Source of the DNA: Branchiostoma floridae
Lineage: Eukaryota; Chordata; Leptocardii; Amphioxiformes; Branchiostomatidae
Length of the DNA stretch: 64,000 nucleotides
Direction of reading: 5' to 3'
Assembly: GCF_000003815.2 (NCBI RefSeq)
Contig: NC_049997.1
Location: 7,598,707-7,662,706 of the forward strand
Shown: piece by piece, positions 35,316 through 44,660 of the stretch
Numbering within the stretch: position 1 is the first letter of the stretch
Layout: each line of letters begins with the position of its first letter
Notes under the pieces: model-generated
Seen by the model: the letters and a program-made list of their open reading frames with translations, nothing else
Databases searched by the model: none
Told to the model about the DNA's origin: nothing
Position numbers and translations under genes: made by a program

Positions 35316-37631
35316 AGAGAGAGAGAGAGAGAGACGCTACTGAAAATATAACCTCAATGAATGTTTCATGGCAGTAATAAGGCAATACCATGCCTCCAAC
35401 GTTGCTGAACATAGCAAAGAACCCAATTGAAAGGCGACAGGAATAAGTGAATCAAACTACAACATCTCACCAGCAGTTGGCTCTTCAAAGTCGAATATGG
35501 CGAAGAAGATGGTGTTGTCTTGTATGCAGGTTTCTGATGTGATGAGTCGAGCTGCCTCCAGCACCGCGGCCATGCCTGACCCGTTATCGTCTCGTCCCGG
35601 CCTGTTCTTGTCCGTGTCCAGGTCAGCCGTGAGGCAGATGGGCCTGTCCAGTCCCGTGCCTGTGTTCCTTCCCGGCCACATGGCGAAGATGTTTGTGCCT
35701 GTGTACTGGTGGAGAGATCAACATACGATTAGATCGAGCTACTGAACGTTATGTTCAGATGGCACGGTGAAAAGGCTTTGACCCCTAGCTGGGGTGGAGT
35801 AATGTATCAAAAATGTTTCTCATGAATAAAAGGTCCTCATTTTCATAAATTATATCAGTTGATTATCTTCCCTACCCAAATAACACAATTTGTTTAAAGT
35901 CTGAAAGCTATCAGCAAATCACGCTGTTATGGCCGGCTGATTTACAAGATATATCTAATGAGACTATAACACTGTTATTATAGGCAGCTATAACACAGGT
36001 AGGTCCCCCCCCCTCATTAATACTAATAACCTGATCACGTCCCCATATTTTGAACCTCCGCGCGGCCGAGTAACTTGTGGCAGTTGTTCATGTTGTATGT
36101 TTCCCAAGAACCCCTATCAAAGTTCATGGTACATGCACAAGTTCATCCTAGGTCATTTGCTGACCTTGAAGCAAAGGCGTTTGCTTAACCCTAGCTTGGT
36201 TGAAGTTGAACTTGACATTACGGAACGTGACGGCAAGTCTGAAAAGTCAATATTTTCCTTCTCGTGTCCAGAGTACATGTTAGTATTCTCGTACACTAGG
36301 TACGTATTCTGAAACAATAAGCCATCAAAACAAGTCGAACACACCTTAGGCCACGTCGTATTAATTTTATGGGTGACATCTTCCAGAGACCCCAAAAGTA
36401 ATGCGAGCGGGCGAAAAATCCACCAAAAATAAAATAACAGTTCTCCTAAACCGCAGGAATTAACATCCAGATCATTTTTTCCTAGGCCTGACTTGTCTTA
36501 TGCTTAACTCCAGACTGCTAGAGACAATAGTCGCTATTTCAATCATGTTTGTACTGTCATTCTTGTTTGAACAAGGATGGTGCGTACCCCATGCCCTGAC
36601 CATGTGCCCCTTACCCTGGAGAGCAGGGCCTCAGGTAAGCATGACATTCTGATTGATATAGGGCAACATGTGGCCACATCTTTTTTTTAGGACAGGCGAA
36701 AATCAATTCGCGTGCAGATAATATCAAGCGGCAATTAGAAATGTGAAAAAAATACGTACAACATTGACGGGGCGAAGAAGAAAAAACGACACATTGAGAA
36801 CATATCACTACAGATAACAGATTTCTTTCTTCACCTTTCTGATTCAAAGTAATGTACATTTTCACATTTCAATGTACATGGTAAAAGTTATGAATATTTG
36901 TTTCTATTCTAATGAAATAATGTATAAGAAGATATGTTACATTTCCATGCATAGGGCACAAGAATATGGTAATAATATGCCAGGAAAATCGGAAAGTAGA
37001 GCAAGTTGAGGTCTCCAAATGCAAATACCTTGTTCTCTCCCTGAAAGTTCCACTCCCAGGTTATCAGTCCATAGCTGCGGAAAGTGTCGCTCACGAACTT
37101 TTTTGCAGCTGTCTTCCCAGCCGGGTTGGTCACGTGATGACGGTTGGTGCTAAAATGGTCTTCCAGGAGTTTCCTCAGGTTGTTGACGTCACTCTTCTGG
37201 CAGGAGACATCCGTCGTTGCTAGGCAACAGGAAACGCTTAGATTTATTTTGCAGTTTGCATTGATGTCAATACATCAACCATGCGCACATAACCATCGAA
37301 ATTTTGAAGCTTTTAAGTACAATTCATACTAGTCTGCAGGCGTCCACCTGTTAAGGTTTCTGCCTTAAAAGTCATTGATACATCTGTTTTTTCATCATCA
37401 TCATCATCATCATAATTAATTTCCACTGTCCTTTGTTCGAACACACACGCCCTCCCATCCAATTCCAGCCATTCTAAGTAAGGTCCCGCTCAACTGGTCT
37501 TTTGTCTGATGCGACATCATACGTTATAAAGACCTTTGGACATCATTATGATAAAGATTGTGATGATAGATTAAAATTTACTGACCTGCTGTTAATAGAG
37601 CAACAGTAACGGTTAACAGCCGCAAAGTCAT
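22717..37631 (-). CDS. M28-like transmembrane protein, copy 2
   Basis: Coding exons on the minus strand: 37586-37631, 37029-37219, 35471-35705, 34834-35024, 33514-33669, 32706-32856, 32106-32258, 30665-30835, 24401-24498, 23929-24034, 23409-23502 and 22717-22774. The total is 1650 bases, 549 residues. The layout is as in copy 1: signal peptide, M28-like domain, beta-rich domain, one membrane helix, and a short basic tail ending GYEGVQKPLIGNEGKP, 11 residues longer than copy 1. Here the Glu-Glu pair is intact (FAIFDFEEPTAG, Glu153-Glu154), with GRDDNGSG and ITLD also present. The two zinc His positions are Asp107 and Val336, so a classical two-zinc site looks incomplete. It could act as a binding ectodomain or an altered enzyme; that is inference. 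Intron 8 is 6.2 kb because of the 24638-29664 element. Exons 2 and 3 are almost identical to copy 1, while exon 4 is only about three quarters identical. Confidence 0.85.
23090..23365 (-). mobile_element. tRNA-derived SINE (minus strand)
   Basis: On the minus strand the head reads TGTGGCGCAACGGCTAGAGC (A box) and then GAGTTCGATACTC (B box) 25-30 bases later. A non-coding body follows toward lower coordinates. It sits in the last intron of M28 copy 2. A functional tRNA is excluded because the 3' half of the cloverleaf is not paired. Confidence 0.65.
24655..25545. repeat. 70-bp minisatellite array, left arm
   Basis: About 12-13 units of 69-71 bases. Each has GGTACTTCTTGAA, then TTTGGTATAATAAAGGGATA and GACCCCCGATATCCCA, then TTTTTGCCAATA. 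Because the unit is not a multiple of three, all three frames stay open by chance. The 283-codon open frame here is not a gene. No spacers separate the units, so it is not a CRISPR array. Confidence 0.95.
25553..25640. repeat. (GTAGA)n microsatellite
   Basis: About 17 units of GTAGA/GCAGA directly inside the left minisatellite arm. Confidence 0.9.
26580..27325. repeat. 71-bp minisatellite array, centre of the element
   Basis: About ten units of about 71 bases, each with GATATTGTCCGGATATGGAC, CTATCCCAAACTGCACCGCT and TGGAGTGTTTTGAC. Long open frames exist on both strands because the unit is free of stops. Their strict periodicity shows they are not genes. TCCGGA motifs continue on both sides (25880-28330). 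Confidence 0.95.
28545..29612. repeat. 70-bp minisatellite array, right arm (inverted)
   Basis: About 15 units of 68-70 bases in the opposite orientation to 24655-25545: TATTGGCAAAAAGATGGGAT, GGGGTCTTATCCCTTTATTA and CCAAAGAGTGTTTC in each. It forms the right arm of the 5 kb element. Confidence 0.95.
30109..30295. mobile_element. MITE, family GGTGGTATCTC, copy 1
   Basis: Terminal inverted repeats AAGGTAGTATCTCACTGCAC and GTGCAGTGAGATACCACCTT, about 187 bases overall. The second copy at 32335-32585 is in the opposite orientation and shares internal sequence around CGCAGTGCCGCAC and CGTTCTTTATCTCTGAA. It lies in intron 8 of M28 copy 2. Confidence 0.75.
30860..31130 (-). mobile_element. 5S rRNA-related SINE (SINE3-like), minus strand
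   Basis: On the minus strand AGTACTTGGATGGGGGACC is the 3' part of the eukaryotic 5S rRNA internal promoter region. It is preceded by CCCGATCCCTCGATCTCC, which resembles 5S CCCGATCTCGTCTGATCTC. The body then reads GGGTACCTAATTGCTGC and ends in an (ATT)n-like run near 30866-30890. The 5S part is deleted and diverged, so it is not a functional 5S gene. Confidence 0.5.
31420..31770 (+). mobile_element. LINE 3' fragment, same family as 21100-21545
   Basis: The plus-strand frame near 31520-31642 ends ENVGLFVSLCFQKRSQPQ and stop, paralleling VGHFVFHCFQKRSQ at 21340. The 3' UTR shares GCAATTAGCCCTCG and CGAACTTGCAAATAAACTTC. The left limit is approximate. Confidence 0.7.
31780..31992 (-). mobile_element. 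tRNA-derived SINE (minus strand)
   Basis: The minus-strand head is CTCGAGTGGCTGGGTCAGCG (A-box region) followed by GCGGATTCGTACCTC (B-box-like). The body contains GTGAGTACCTGAC and GTGCCCTAGATACCC. Its body resembles the 7335-7610 SINE. It lies immediately downstream of the 31420-31770 LINE tail, so the two may share an insertion history. Confidence 0.55.
32335..32585. mobile_element. MITE, family GGTGGTATCTC, copy 2
   Basis: Ends AGTGGTATCTCCCTGCACTT and AAGTGCAGTGAGATACCACC, about 250 bases, in intron 6 of M28 copy 2. Inverted relative to the copy at 30109-30295. Confidence 0.75.
33165..33345. repeat. dispersed repeat shared with 48665-48895
   Basis: TTTTCTAGAATTC, ACAAGCACATAAAAATGTAC, TTTTCACTTCCAG and GCTTGATGTCATGACT occur in the same order near 48685-48880. 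Non-coding; type unknown. Confidence 0.6.
34197..34432. mobile_element. foldback MITE in intron 4 of M28 copy 2
   Basis: The outer arms GCTAAGGGCGTAGTCACATA...GTCGTGCGATCGTCGTA pair with TACGACGATCGCACGACCTA...GGCCCTTAG. The inner arms TGTTTTGGATCCATGTCGAT pair with ATCGACATGGATCCAAAACA, and the loop is a few bases. About 236 bases, non-coding. Confidence 0.85.
35272..35335. repeat. (GA)n microsatellite
   Basis: About 30 GA units with one CACA interruption, in intron 3 of M28 copy 2. Confidence 0.95.
37391..37412. repeat. (CAT)n microsatellite
   Basis: About seven CAT units in intron 1 of M28 copy 2. Confidence 0.85.
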
Positions 37632-39256
37632 CCTTTTTCTTCAGTCGTTCCACAGTCGTTGGCTGGTGTCTGAGCCTATAGATACGATAGTATTAAAAAT
37701 GCATCTTAGGATAACAGGCTATTGTATAGTTGCCCTGTATCTGATAGCTACAAGTTTTTCGGCTTATTTGCCACCAGTCTATCAATTCTTGTATTGAAAA
37801 CAGATAAAATTTACGCGCACCCTTGTCGTAGATCAAGCGATACTTCATGCCAACTGTTAAAGTAAACATTGTTATGTCCCCACCACGGACAAGGCTAGCG
37901 GGATGCATTAGTAATAGTCGAGGTCAAAGGTTAATGACTGAGTCACTGTCCACTACAATGGCATGTAGAGAAAGACTCACATTTCTACAAAGAAACATGT
38001 TCCCGAAAAGATACGAGAGTGTAGGAAGCTGATAGCGTGAAAGACACTAAAGAGGCCCAAAAGTTAGAAAATGTCCTCTAAAAAGTCGATTCATCTGCAC
38101 AGACCGTGTGTTTCAGATCAAAGTGCGCATGGCACAGTATGTGCCAGATAGTCACGTGAGACTGGAGGCAAAGGGCATACAAACGTCTTCTGTAGGACGG
38201 TTAGGAGGTAGGGGTTAGTAAGCTTGGTATATTTGTACACATGTTTAGCATTAATGGGTGTTGTTACGTGTGGATGAGTTAGAATCCGTCATTTCCTATA
38301 GAAGTCAGTGACTTTTCCCCTCTACTTCAATTGTCATTTTGATCGGTAGCATTAAAGTCCTTTAAACACGGAAGAGTTTATGCGATGAAAGGTGTATAAT
38401 TAAAATAGAATTGATCATAAGTTAAGTGATATCCTTAGTCTATTGATATTTGCCAAGCTTATCACCCTGACAAATTTATCTTGTAAGAAAGGAGCACAAG
38501 AAGAAAGAAAGGTCAAAAGTTGACAGCCAATCCGTAATATACGTATCATTTGATGATATTGTATGATAGTAGAGGAAAGAGTTTTCAGCAGAAGATATCA
38601 AAGAAGCTAGATTGTAAGTTGTAATGTCCATATCTTACTGAATCGCTGCCGTATCCAACCTTTTCTTTAGGAGATATCACAAAGAAAAGGTTGCAATGGT
38701 AATGTATTATTGCTTCTATGGAGTGGCAAAGAGTTATCCTAAATATCATGCATCAAGATGTTGTTAAAACGATACTAAGAACTCAAAGACAAACAGCATC
38801 TAACAGTTATGTATGTGTTTGCAAACGCTCATATGAGCTACGAAGAAAATAGACGTTATTGTGGACGATTAAAGATACTTAATCTAGCAACTAGGCAATA
38901 TATACTGGACAGTGATAGGGCTAAAAAAAAGAACAATCGCTTAAACATTTTATTATACTGTGGCACGTCGATTTAGGTTAATCGTCTGTTCTATTACAAT
39001 GAATATTGATGTATAAACTGAATGGATAACCATATCGCTGTAGGGGACAACATAAGGTCATAAAATCTGTTGTCTTCAGTGAGACAAACAACTATGTCGA
39101 AATGGCGGATCGGTATGATCTCGTGAAGTGTTTGCCATCTCTGGCGATGAGAACATAGTACTTTATAGCTACATGCTTATTGCAGCGGCGCTGTTGACAT
39201 GCGTACCTAACCCACAGTCAGTGTGACGCTAGCCGTATAGATTGTGATGTACTCAC

Positions 39257-39355
39257 TTTTTCCCTGTAAGAACGCACGCTCCTGTAGCTCTAAGGGTCCA
39301 GGTGTTGCAGAGAGGCGTGAGTTTGGAGGGCGTGTTTTCTGATAACCTATCTCAG
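39257..39355 (-). other. putative noncoding first exon, M28 copy 2
   Basis: The donor ...GGGAAAAA|GTGAGTAC on the minus strand at 39256/39257 matches the first exon of copy 1 (14887) and the orphan at 20995. TTTGGAGGGCGTGTT is shared with the orphan. The downstream intron matches copy 1 over several hundred bases (for example GTCACGTGAGACTGGAG near 38153 and 14313), which confirms tandem duplication of the 5' region. The upper limit is approximate. Confidence 0.5.
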
Positions 39356-39379
39356 GAAAGTGGGTCATATGTATCTAAA

Positions 39380-39490
39380 GACCTTTGGCCACTGTCCGAA
39401 AGACCTTTGGCCACTGTCCGAAAACAGTGGCCGACACAGCAGAAAGACCTTTGGCCACTGTCCGAAAACAGTGGCCAAAGGTCTTTGCTG
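39380..39490. repeat. tandem/inverted GACCTTTGGCCACTGTCCGAAA
   Basis: Three direct copies of GACCTTTGGCCACTGTCCGA and inverted copies CAGTGGCCAAAGGTCTTT, in the region upstream of the copy 2 first exon. Single related copies lie upstream of the other two first exons (about 15045 and 21580). Confidence 0.75.
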
Positions 39491-39639
39491 ATCTTTCTTG
39501 TCTCGTGTCACAAAACGCCCCTATCAATTTACGAACGAAATAAACAAAGTGCTTCTTTCCTAGAACGTCATCGTTATGGAATAAGCTTCCACATACTTGC
39601 TTCCCTGTGGGGTACAATCTGAAACTATATAATAAGTCA

Positions 39640-40025
39640 ATATAGTACTAGTATTGTAACCCAAAACCTGGTGAATCCTAAGTAAAGAAAAAAGAATAGC
39701 CAATATAGCCACCCCCTTTGCACCGGATCCCGCAGAGGATGTAGCCGAGAATGTAGCCCCGGGCGGGCTCCGAAGCCACAATCTTGCCCCGGTGGCTTGA
39801 TCTGGCCATGGCTTGCCGCATACTGTGCACCCCACGGTGTACCCCACGGGTAGGTCACGGCGACCATTTGTTAACGGGTCCCGAGACGATTTTAACTCTG
39901 ACTTAAAATGAACACAGGGTCCGGCCGTACTCAAATATATCACAAGAGTCGAAGTGCCCCCAACAGCCCGTAAACTGCCCTGCAGGGCCCCTTCTTCCAA
40001 TTGGGACCATCCCAATTGGGATCAT
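39640..40025. repeat. GC-rich island, possible interspersed repeat
   Basis: A segment clearly richer in GC than its surroundings, with CACGGTGTACCCCACGGGTA and CCAATTGGGACCATCCCAATTGG motifs. The left edge (minus strand) reads into TTTTTTCTTTACTTAGGATT. Open frames on the minus strand are long but show no family I recognise. A SINE or unclassified repeat is possible. Confidence 0.3.
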
Positions 40026-41093
40026 AGCCTAGGCAATGTTTAAAGTGTCTCCTACTGCCAATGAAGATTCATATACTGTCTGCAGAGTATATTATAATTT
40101 TTTCTAATATAATGTCGGCGTAGTTTCCTTTGGAATATTTGGCTGGTGCCGGTTGAATAGCAGATTGTTTAGTAACTGGCTAAAGTGAATAATTTAGCCA
40201 ACTGAGAGTGAGACGGCTGTCTACACTATGTCTACACATTGTTTATACCTAAGAGGCCACATATATTGAATTTCAGGGTAAACTCGTAGCTATAATTGTG
40301 TAGCTGATCACTTCAGACTAGGAAGTAAATTGTTATGACTTTATTTACATCACTCATCTTCCCATGTAGATGGTACGCATCAGGTTGATGAAGTGCTCTA
40401 GTTACGTTATACACCTATAGCATATGCTGAGAATACTACAAATCAGTTAAGATTAAACATGAAATACGATTTTGAGCAATTAATCTTGCAAGTAAACTGC
40501 CTTGAATTTGTGAAGATTTTTCCCACGTGCATGTCATATTTCAAGTCTTCTGTGTGGCCAAACTACGGTAGTCGGTCAAAAGGACTACTAATCTTTTCTT
40601 TTTCATATACTGATACAAAGGTATACAAATCAATGTCTTCTAATTTACAAAGTTTCAAAGTTATACACTTAATTACCTGTACAAGATGTCGACCATCTGC
40701 TTCACATATTCTAAGCTCCAACCCTATCGCGGTGTTGTTTTCTATTATTTCTATTAAGTCAACCGAAGCGATATTGATTTCCGACAACCTTTGACCGGGC
40801 GGCACATTTGCATAAAGTCACCAGTACATGGTGATTGACTCAGATAGACTGAGTCAAGTTCAGTCCAAAATTCCAGCGAGTAGGTTTTCTTTTAGTTGGC
40901 GAGCAATTTAATTCAGTGCAATTCAATTTAGAGCCTGACCTAGACTTCGTTGTTGGTAGTTAAAGTTTAAGATAAGTTTTGGATTAACAATTTGTATGAT
41001 GACATTTTGGAAATTTCTACGGGTTAGTATTGCTGTAGACGGTCATGGACATCAGTGGCCCATTGTCTGTCCCTGTTAGGTTTTATAGCTGTG
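40026..41093. other. intergenic / 3' flank of LRR gene
   Basis: AT-rich sequence downstream (minus-strand sense) of the LRR gene, presumably partly its 3' UTR. Nothing else recognised. Confidence 0.4.
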
Positions 41094-42737
41094 CTACAAA
41101 TTGCTACAGGCATCTGCCGGTATCTCATACAGGCCAGCCATATGCTGGCTTTCACACAGGTCATCTGCTGGACTCTCATACAAGGTATCTGCTGGCTTTT
41201 CGAAATCATATGTTTCATCTGCTGGCTTCTTATACACGTAAAAGGTATCTGCTGGCTTATCATACATGTGCAAAGCATCTGCTGGTTTCTCATATAGGCC
41301 TTTTCCTGGCTTCGTACACAAGGCATCTGCTGGGGTCTCATATAGGGGATCAGCACATGGATGGGGTGGGGGAAGTGGGGGAGACTCGTGTAGGGGCCTG
41401 TTTCTATCGGGAGGGTAACTCGTTTTCCTCGTCAGAGTCCGTGGACACGCACCCTTAGGTGCCACTGGGTTCTTTGTTGGTGGTTCAACATGCACATCTA
41501 CCTGAAGCTGTGAGGCAACCATATTTGATGAACTTCTGCCATCCAATATTTCAGTGGTATCCTCAATCGGCACCCGACCTGTCTGATCTTCACCGCTGAT
41601 GATTACAGTGGCTGTGGCTTTTGCGTTGCTGAAAACTGCTTTCGAATCTTGACCTGAATCGTGACTACTCACCCTCCTCTTCCACAAGATTGCGATAGCG
41701 GTGATAACGAGGGCAGTGCCGCCTAATGAAGCACAGACGGAGCCAATAACAACTGGGAGGGAGACTTTGGGGACAGATTCTTTATAACCGTTAACTTTCG
41801 GTATATCTGAAGTATCAGTTACTGTAAAACGTGAAGTTTTAACTGTGCAGGTGGAGCATACGTATACAGGGTGTGTTGTTGAAGCAGGATTGCTCTCTGT
41901 GCTGCCAAATGAAGACAATGCCGACGCTTCTGGTGTTGTGAAGGATGGTTGGGTATAATGATCAGCGGACATCACTGACATGGTTGTTTGTTTACAGACC
42001 AGGTCATGAGGATCCACATCTTTGAGCTTTTGCCTAAGTAGGCTGGTAGGTTTGGCACACGTTAACTGGTCTTCAAATGAAGCAGACCCTGTCATTTTCG
42101 ATCTGAAGGGCGCCATCCCACAGTCGCACTGCAAGGGATTGCCGTTTATAATTACTGAACCGATATATGTCAATATATCATATGCTGACATGGGAAGAGT
42201 AGATATTTTGTTTGAGTTCAGGAACAAAGTTTGGAGATTGGTTAGATTCGAAAATGCACTAAATGTAATGCTTACTATTTGGTTGTGCTGCAGGTACAAA
42301 CTTCGGAGATGGAAAAGATTCGAGAATGCACGAGATTGAATGTTTGTGATCTGATTTGATGCCAGAATCAAATAAGCAAGCTTGGGCAGTCTTGAAAACG
42401 CACCAGAATGAATCTTTGTGATCTGATTTAACTCAAGACTTAAAGATGTCAGCAGAGGCAGATGCGGGAAAGGGTCCAGGTTACGGATACGATTTTCCCG
42501 TAACGTAACATATACCAGATTCCTATATCTTAAGAGCTCATTCGCTTTTGTAATCTGATTACGTGTCAATTCCAAATGAGAAATGGATGTTGGCAGGGTC
42601 TGAGGGATGCTGGTGAGGCCCATCCCGATGCAGGTACAGCGTGAGGTTGATGTACAGCTGCAGTCAGCTTCTAGCGTGTTGAGTTCCTTCAGGATGATTA
42701 GAAGGCAAATCAACAGGCGCTGTATCATCCGCCCCAT
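41094..42737 (-). CDS. single-exon LRR membrane protein with YxxPAD tail
   Basis: A 547-residue open frame without introns. Order: signal peptide (about 1-24); Cys cluster CSCTSTSRCTC (LRR N-terminal cap); five to six leucine-rich repeats (about 50-195; motifs LELTRNQI, LSLELNQITKI, LYLQHNQI, LFLNSNKI); LRR C-terminal cap starting NPLQCDC; Ser/Thr-rich stalk; one membrane helix (about 325-348) followed by KRR; cytoplasmic tail of about 200 residues. The last 85 residues carry six copies of Y-x-x-P-A-D (YETPAD, YEKPAD, YDKPAD, YKKPAD, YESPAD, YEIPAD), one variant YDFEKPAD and a proline-rich PPLPPPHP. Y-x-x-P is a known docking motif for SH2 domains of the Crk/Nck class when phosphorylated, so a signalling scaffold is likely. 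ATG at 42737; an acceptor-like CTCTTCAG lies 10-20 bases upstream, so a 5' UTR intron is possible. Confidence 0.9.
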   Translation of the reverse strand: MGRMIQRLLICLLIILKELNTLEADCSCTSTSRCTCIGMGLTSIPQTLPTSISHLELTRNQITKANELLRYRNLVYVTLRENRIRNLDPFPHLPLLTSLSLELNQITKIHSGAFSRLPKLAYLILASNQITNIQSRAFSNLFHLRSLYLQHNQIVSITFSAFSNLTNLQTLFLNSNKISTLPMSAYDILTYIGSVIINGNPLQCDCGMAPFRSKMTGSASFEDQLTCAKPTSLLRQKLKDVDPHDLVCKQTTMSVMSADHYTQPSFTTPEASALSSFGSTESNPASTTHPVYVCSTCTVKTSRFTVTDTSDIPKVNGYKESVPKVSLPVVIGSVCASLGGTALVITAIAILWKRRVSSHDSGQDSKAVFSNAKATATVIISGEDQTGRVPIEDTTEILDGRSSSNMVASQLQVDVHVEPPTKNPVAPKGACPRTLTRKTSYPPDRNRPLHESPPLPPPHPCADPLYETPADALCTKPGKGLYEKPADALHMYDKPADTFYVYKKPADETYDFEKPADTLYESPADDLCESQHMAGLYEIPADACSNL

Positions 42738-42759
42738 GTTGGCCTGTTACCTGAAGAGA

Positions 42760-43430
42760 ACAAGCCTACGAGTTGATTAAACAGCCTGAAACACTGTAAG
42801 GACAGTCATTACTTTGCAGCGCGATGAAGCAAAAAAAGGCAAATCTTTTAAAAAGATGTTGAACACTTGTGCCATTCAGTACATGACTAGCATTTTGAAC
42901 TGTCAATATATTGTCTAAACTAGAACCATGTAAATGTCTATGGGATAAGGCATTATATTTCATGAAGATCAACTGTCTAGCAAAAACACGATACTTGTTA
43001 TACATAGATTCTTATCCTGAGTAAAAAAACGTTCTGACGTTGTTGAAGAGGCAGACTCTTAAAGCCACGGTCTAAGGGTTGCTGAAAAACCCCGAATGCT
43101 GACTTTAACTTTATCTTTTGCTACGGTCGAGAGTGAAGAATCTTCTTCGTGGCCTTTCACGGGCGGTTACTTTTTTACTTGTGGAGTGCTGTCTCGTTGC
43201 ATATTATTAATTACCCCGGGAAAGACGTGAATGCGCCCGCCAGTACTAGTGGCCGCGAAGGACGCAGACCTTCCCGGCATAAGAACCTGGCCAATATGAT
43301 GAAAGTGTTCCCTGCCCCTCAGACATTATAAACGCCAGCGTTCGTAGAAGGCCGTAAAAGAGGCTAGCGAAAATAGGGCGAGGAGTGCAATGCTCAACCA
43401 CTAAGAAGCATTAGCAGTCAGTATGAGTGG
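42760..43430. other. intergenic, upstream of LRR gene
   Basis: No gene, RNA or clear repeat seen. It should contain the promoter and noncoding 5' exon of the LRR gene. Confidence 0.4.
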
Positions 43431-43434
43431 GTAC

Positions 43435-43832
43435 CGGTGCGATGTACCATTTTTTCTTGTTGTACCGGTCCGAAACAAACGGACCTGAAAAAAAATCATC
43501 AGATCATGGACCCATTAGAAAATAACCAGATTATATCGGCAGGAGTATACACGTTGTGGCCCTTACCAGTTCAAAATAACAAAAGCGAAGTGGAGTAGAG
43601 TTTATAATAATTTCTAAGTTTCTACAGTCACAATTACAGAGTTTGTATGAAGATAGGATTTCAAAACGCCATTCAGGGAAGGAAAGATACTCTGCAAAAT
43701 AGATTCCTTTGTAGAAAATTTGAACACACTGTTTTGAGCATGGCCCATATACAAGTTTTTACCCAAAAAGCAGGTGCGGACCCGGATCTGATCCTTTTGA
43801 CCTAAACCGTACCTGTACTTATTATTTTGTGC
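43435..43832. repeat. long direct repeat, left copy
   Basis: Shares about 370 bases with 44268-44660 in the same orientation: CATCAGATCATGGACCCATT, AACCAGATTATATCGGC, TTTACAGTCACAATTACAGA-like and CACACTGTTTTGAGCATGGC segments. The two copies differ by scattered substitutions and small gaps. Confidence 0.85.
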
Positions 43833-44273
43833 CGGTGTGACAGCGATCTCGCAAATAGAAAATACTGTGACAAATTAAAAACATGTAGCTGACTTATTCC
43901 GTACCGTAGATGGTGTTAATTTATCAGTTCGCGATAGCTCTGTCTTTTTCCTCAAAAAAGTGTCTTTTTCATTTCAATGGCTTGTTTGGATCGAACCATA
44001 TAGTACCGACTTTCGAGGTATAACATCTTCAGGTAAAGAGGTGCCATATAGGTGCCAGGTAACACACCATATACGTTACTCCCCAGGTGCAGCATAGTAC
44101 CAGGTAGCGAGCCTAATATGTAGTTGCTCATGAGAACCCTCCGAGAAGCAATGTCCTTAAGGGGGACGAAAACACTGGTGGGTGGGTGGGTGGGCGAAAA
44201 CGTTAAAGGGGGGGGGGGCGAAAACACTAGTGATCTCGCCCCTCCGGGGGGCGAGATCACTGTCACACCGGTT
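43833..44273. mobile_element. inverted-repeat element between the direct repeats
   Basis: Starts CCGGTGTGACAGCGATCTCG and ends GCGAGATCACTGTCACACCGG, its near-perfect inverse. The interior has a poly-G run and CTGGTGGGTGGGTGGG. It lies exactly between the two direct-repeat copies, so it is either the spacer of a duplicated composite or a later insertion at the junction. Confidence 0.65.
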
Positions 44274-44660
44274 CAAAACAAACGGGCCTGAAAAAAATCA
44301 TCAGATCATGGACCCATTAGAAAATAACCAGATTATATCGGCTGGAGTGTGCACGTTGTGGCTCTTACCGGTTCAAGAAAATAACAAAAGCGAAGTAGAG
44401 TAGAGTTTATAATAATTTCTACCAAGTTTCTACAGTCACAATTACAGAGTTTGCATGAAGATAGGATTTCAAAACGCCAGTCAGGGAAGAGAAGATACTC
44501 CGCAAAATAGATTCCTTTGTAGAAAATTTGAACACACTGTTTTGAGCATGGCTCATATACAAGTTTTTACAAAAAAAAGATCAGGTGCAGGTGCGGACCT
44601 GGACCTGATCCTTTTGACCTGAACCGTACCTGTACTTGGATTATTTTGTGTCGGTGCCCA
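44268..44660. repeat. long direct repeat, right copy
   Basis: Right partner of 43435-43832. It carries a small extra insertion (AAAAAAAGATCAGGTGCA) near 44575. Confidence 0.85.

Noticed and set aside
39560-40015. 151-codon minus-strand open frame
   Set aside because: GC-rich repeat-like region, no recognisable motif, no splice partner.
41045-41458. 137-codon open frame opposite the LRR gene
   Set aside because: Antisense shadow of the tandem YxxPAD repeat region.
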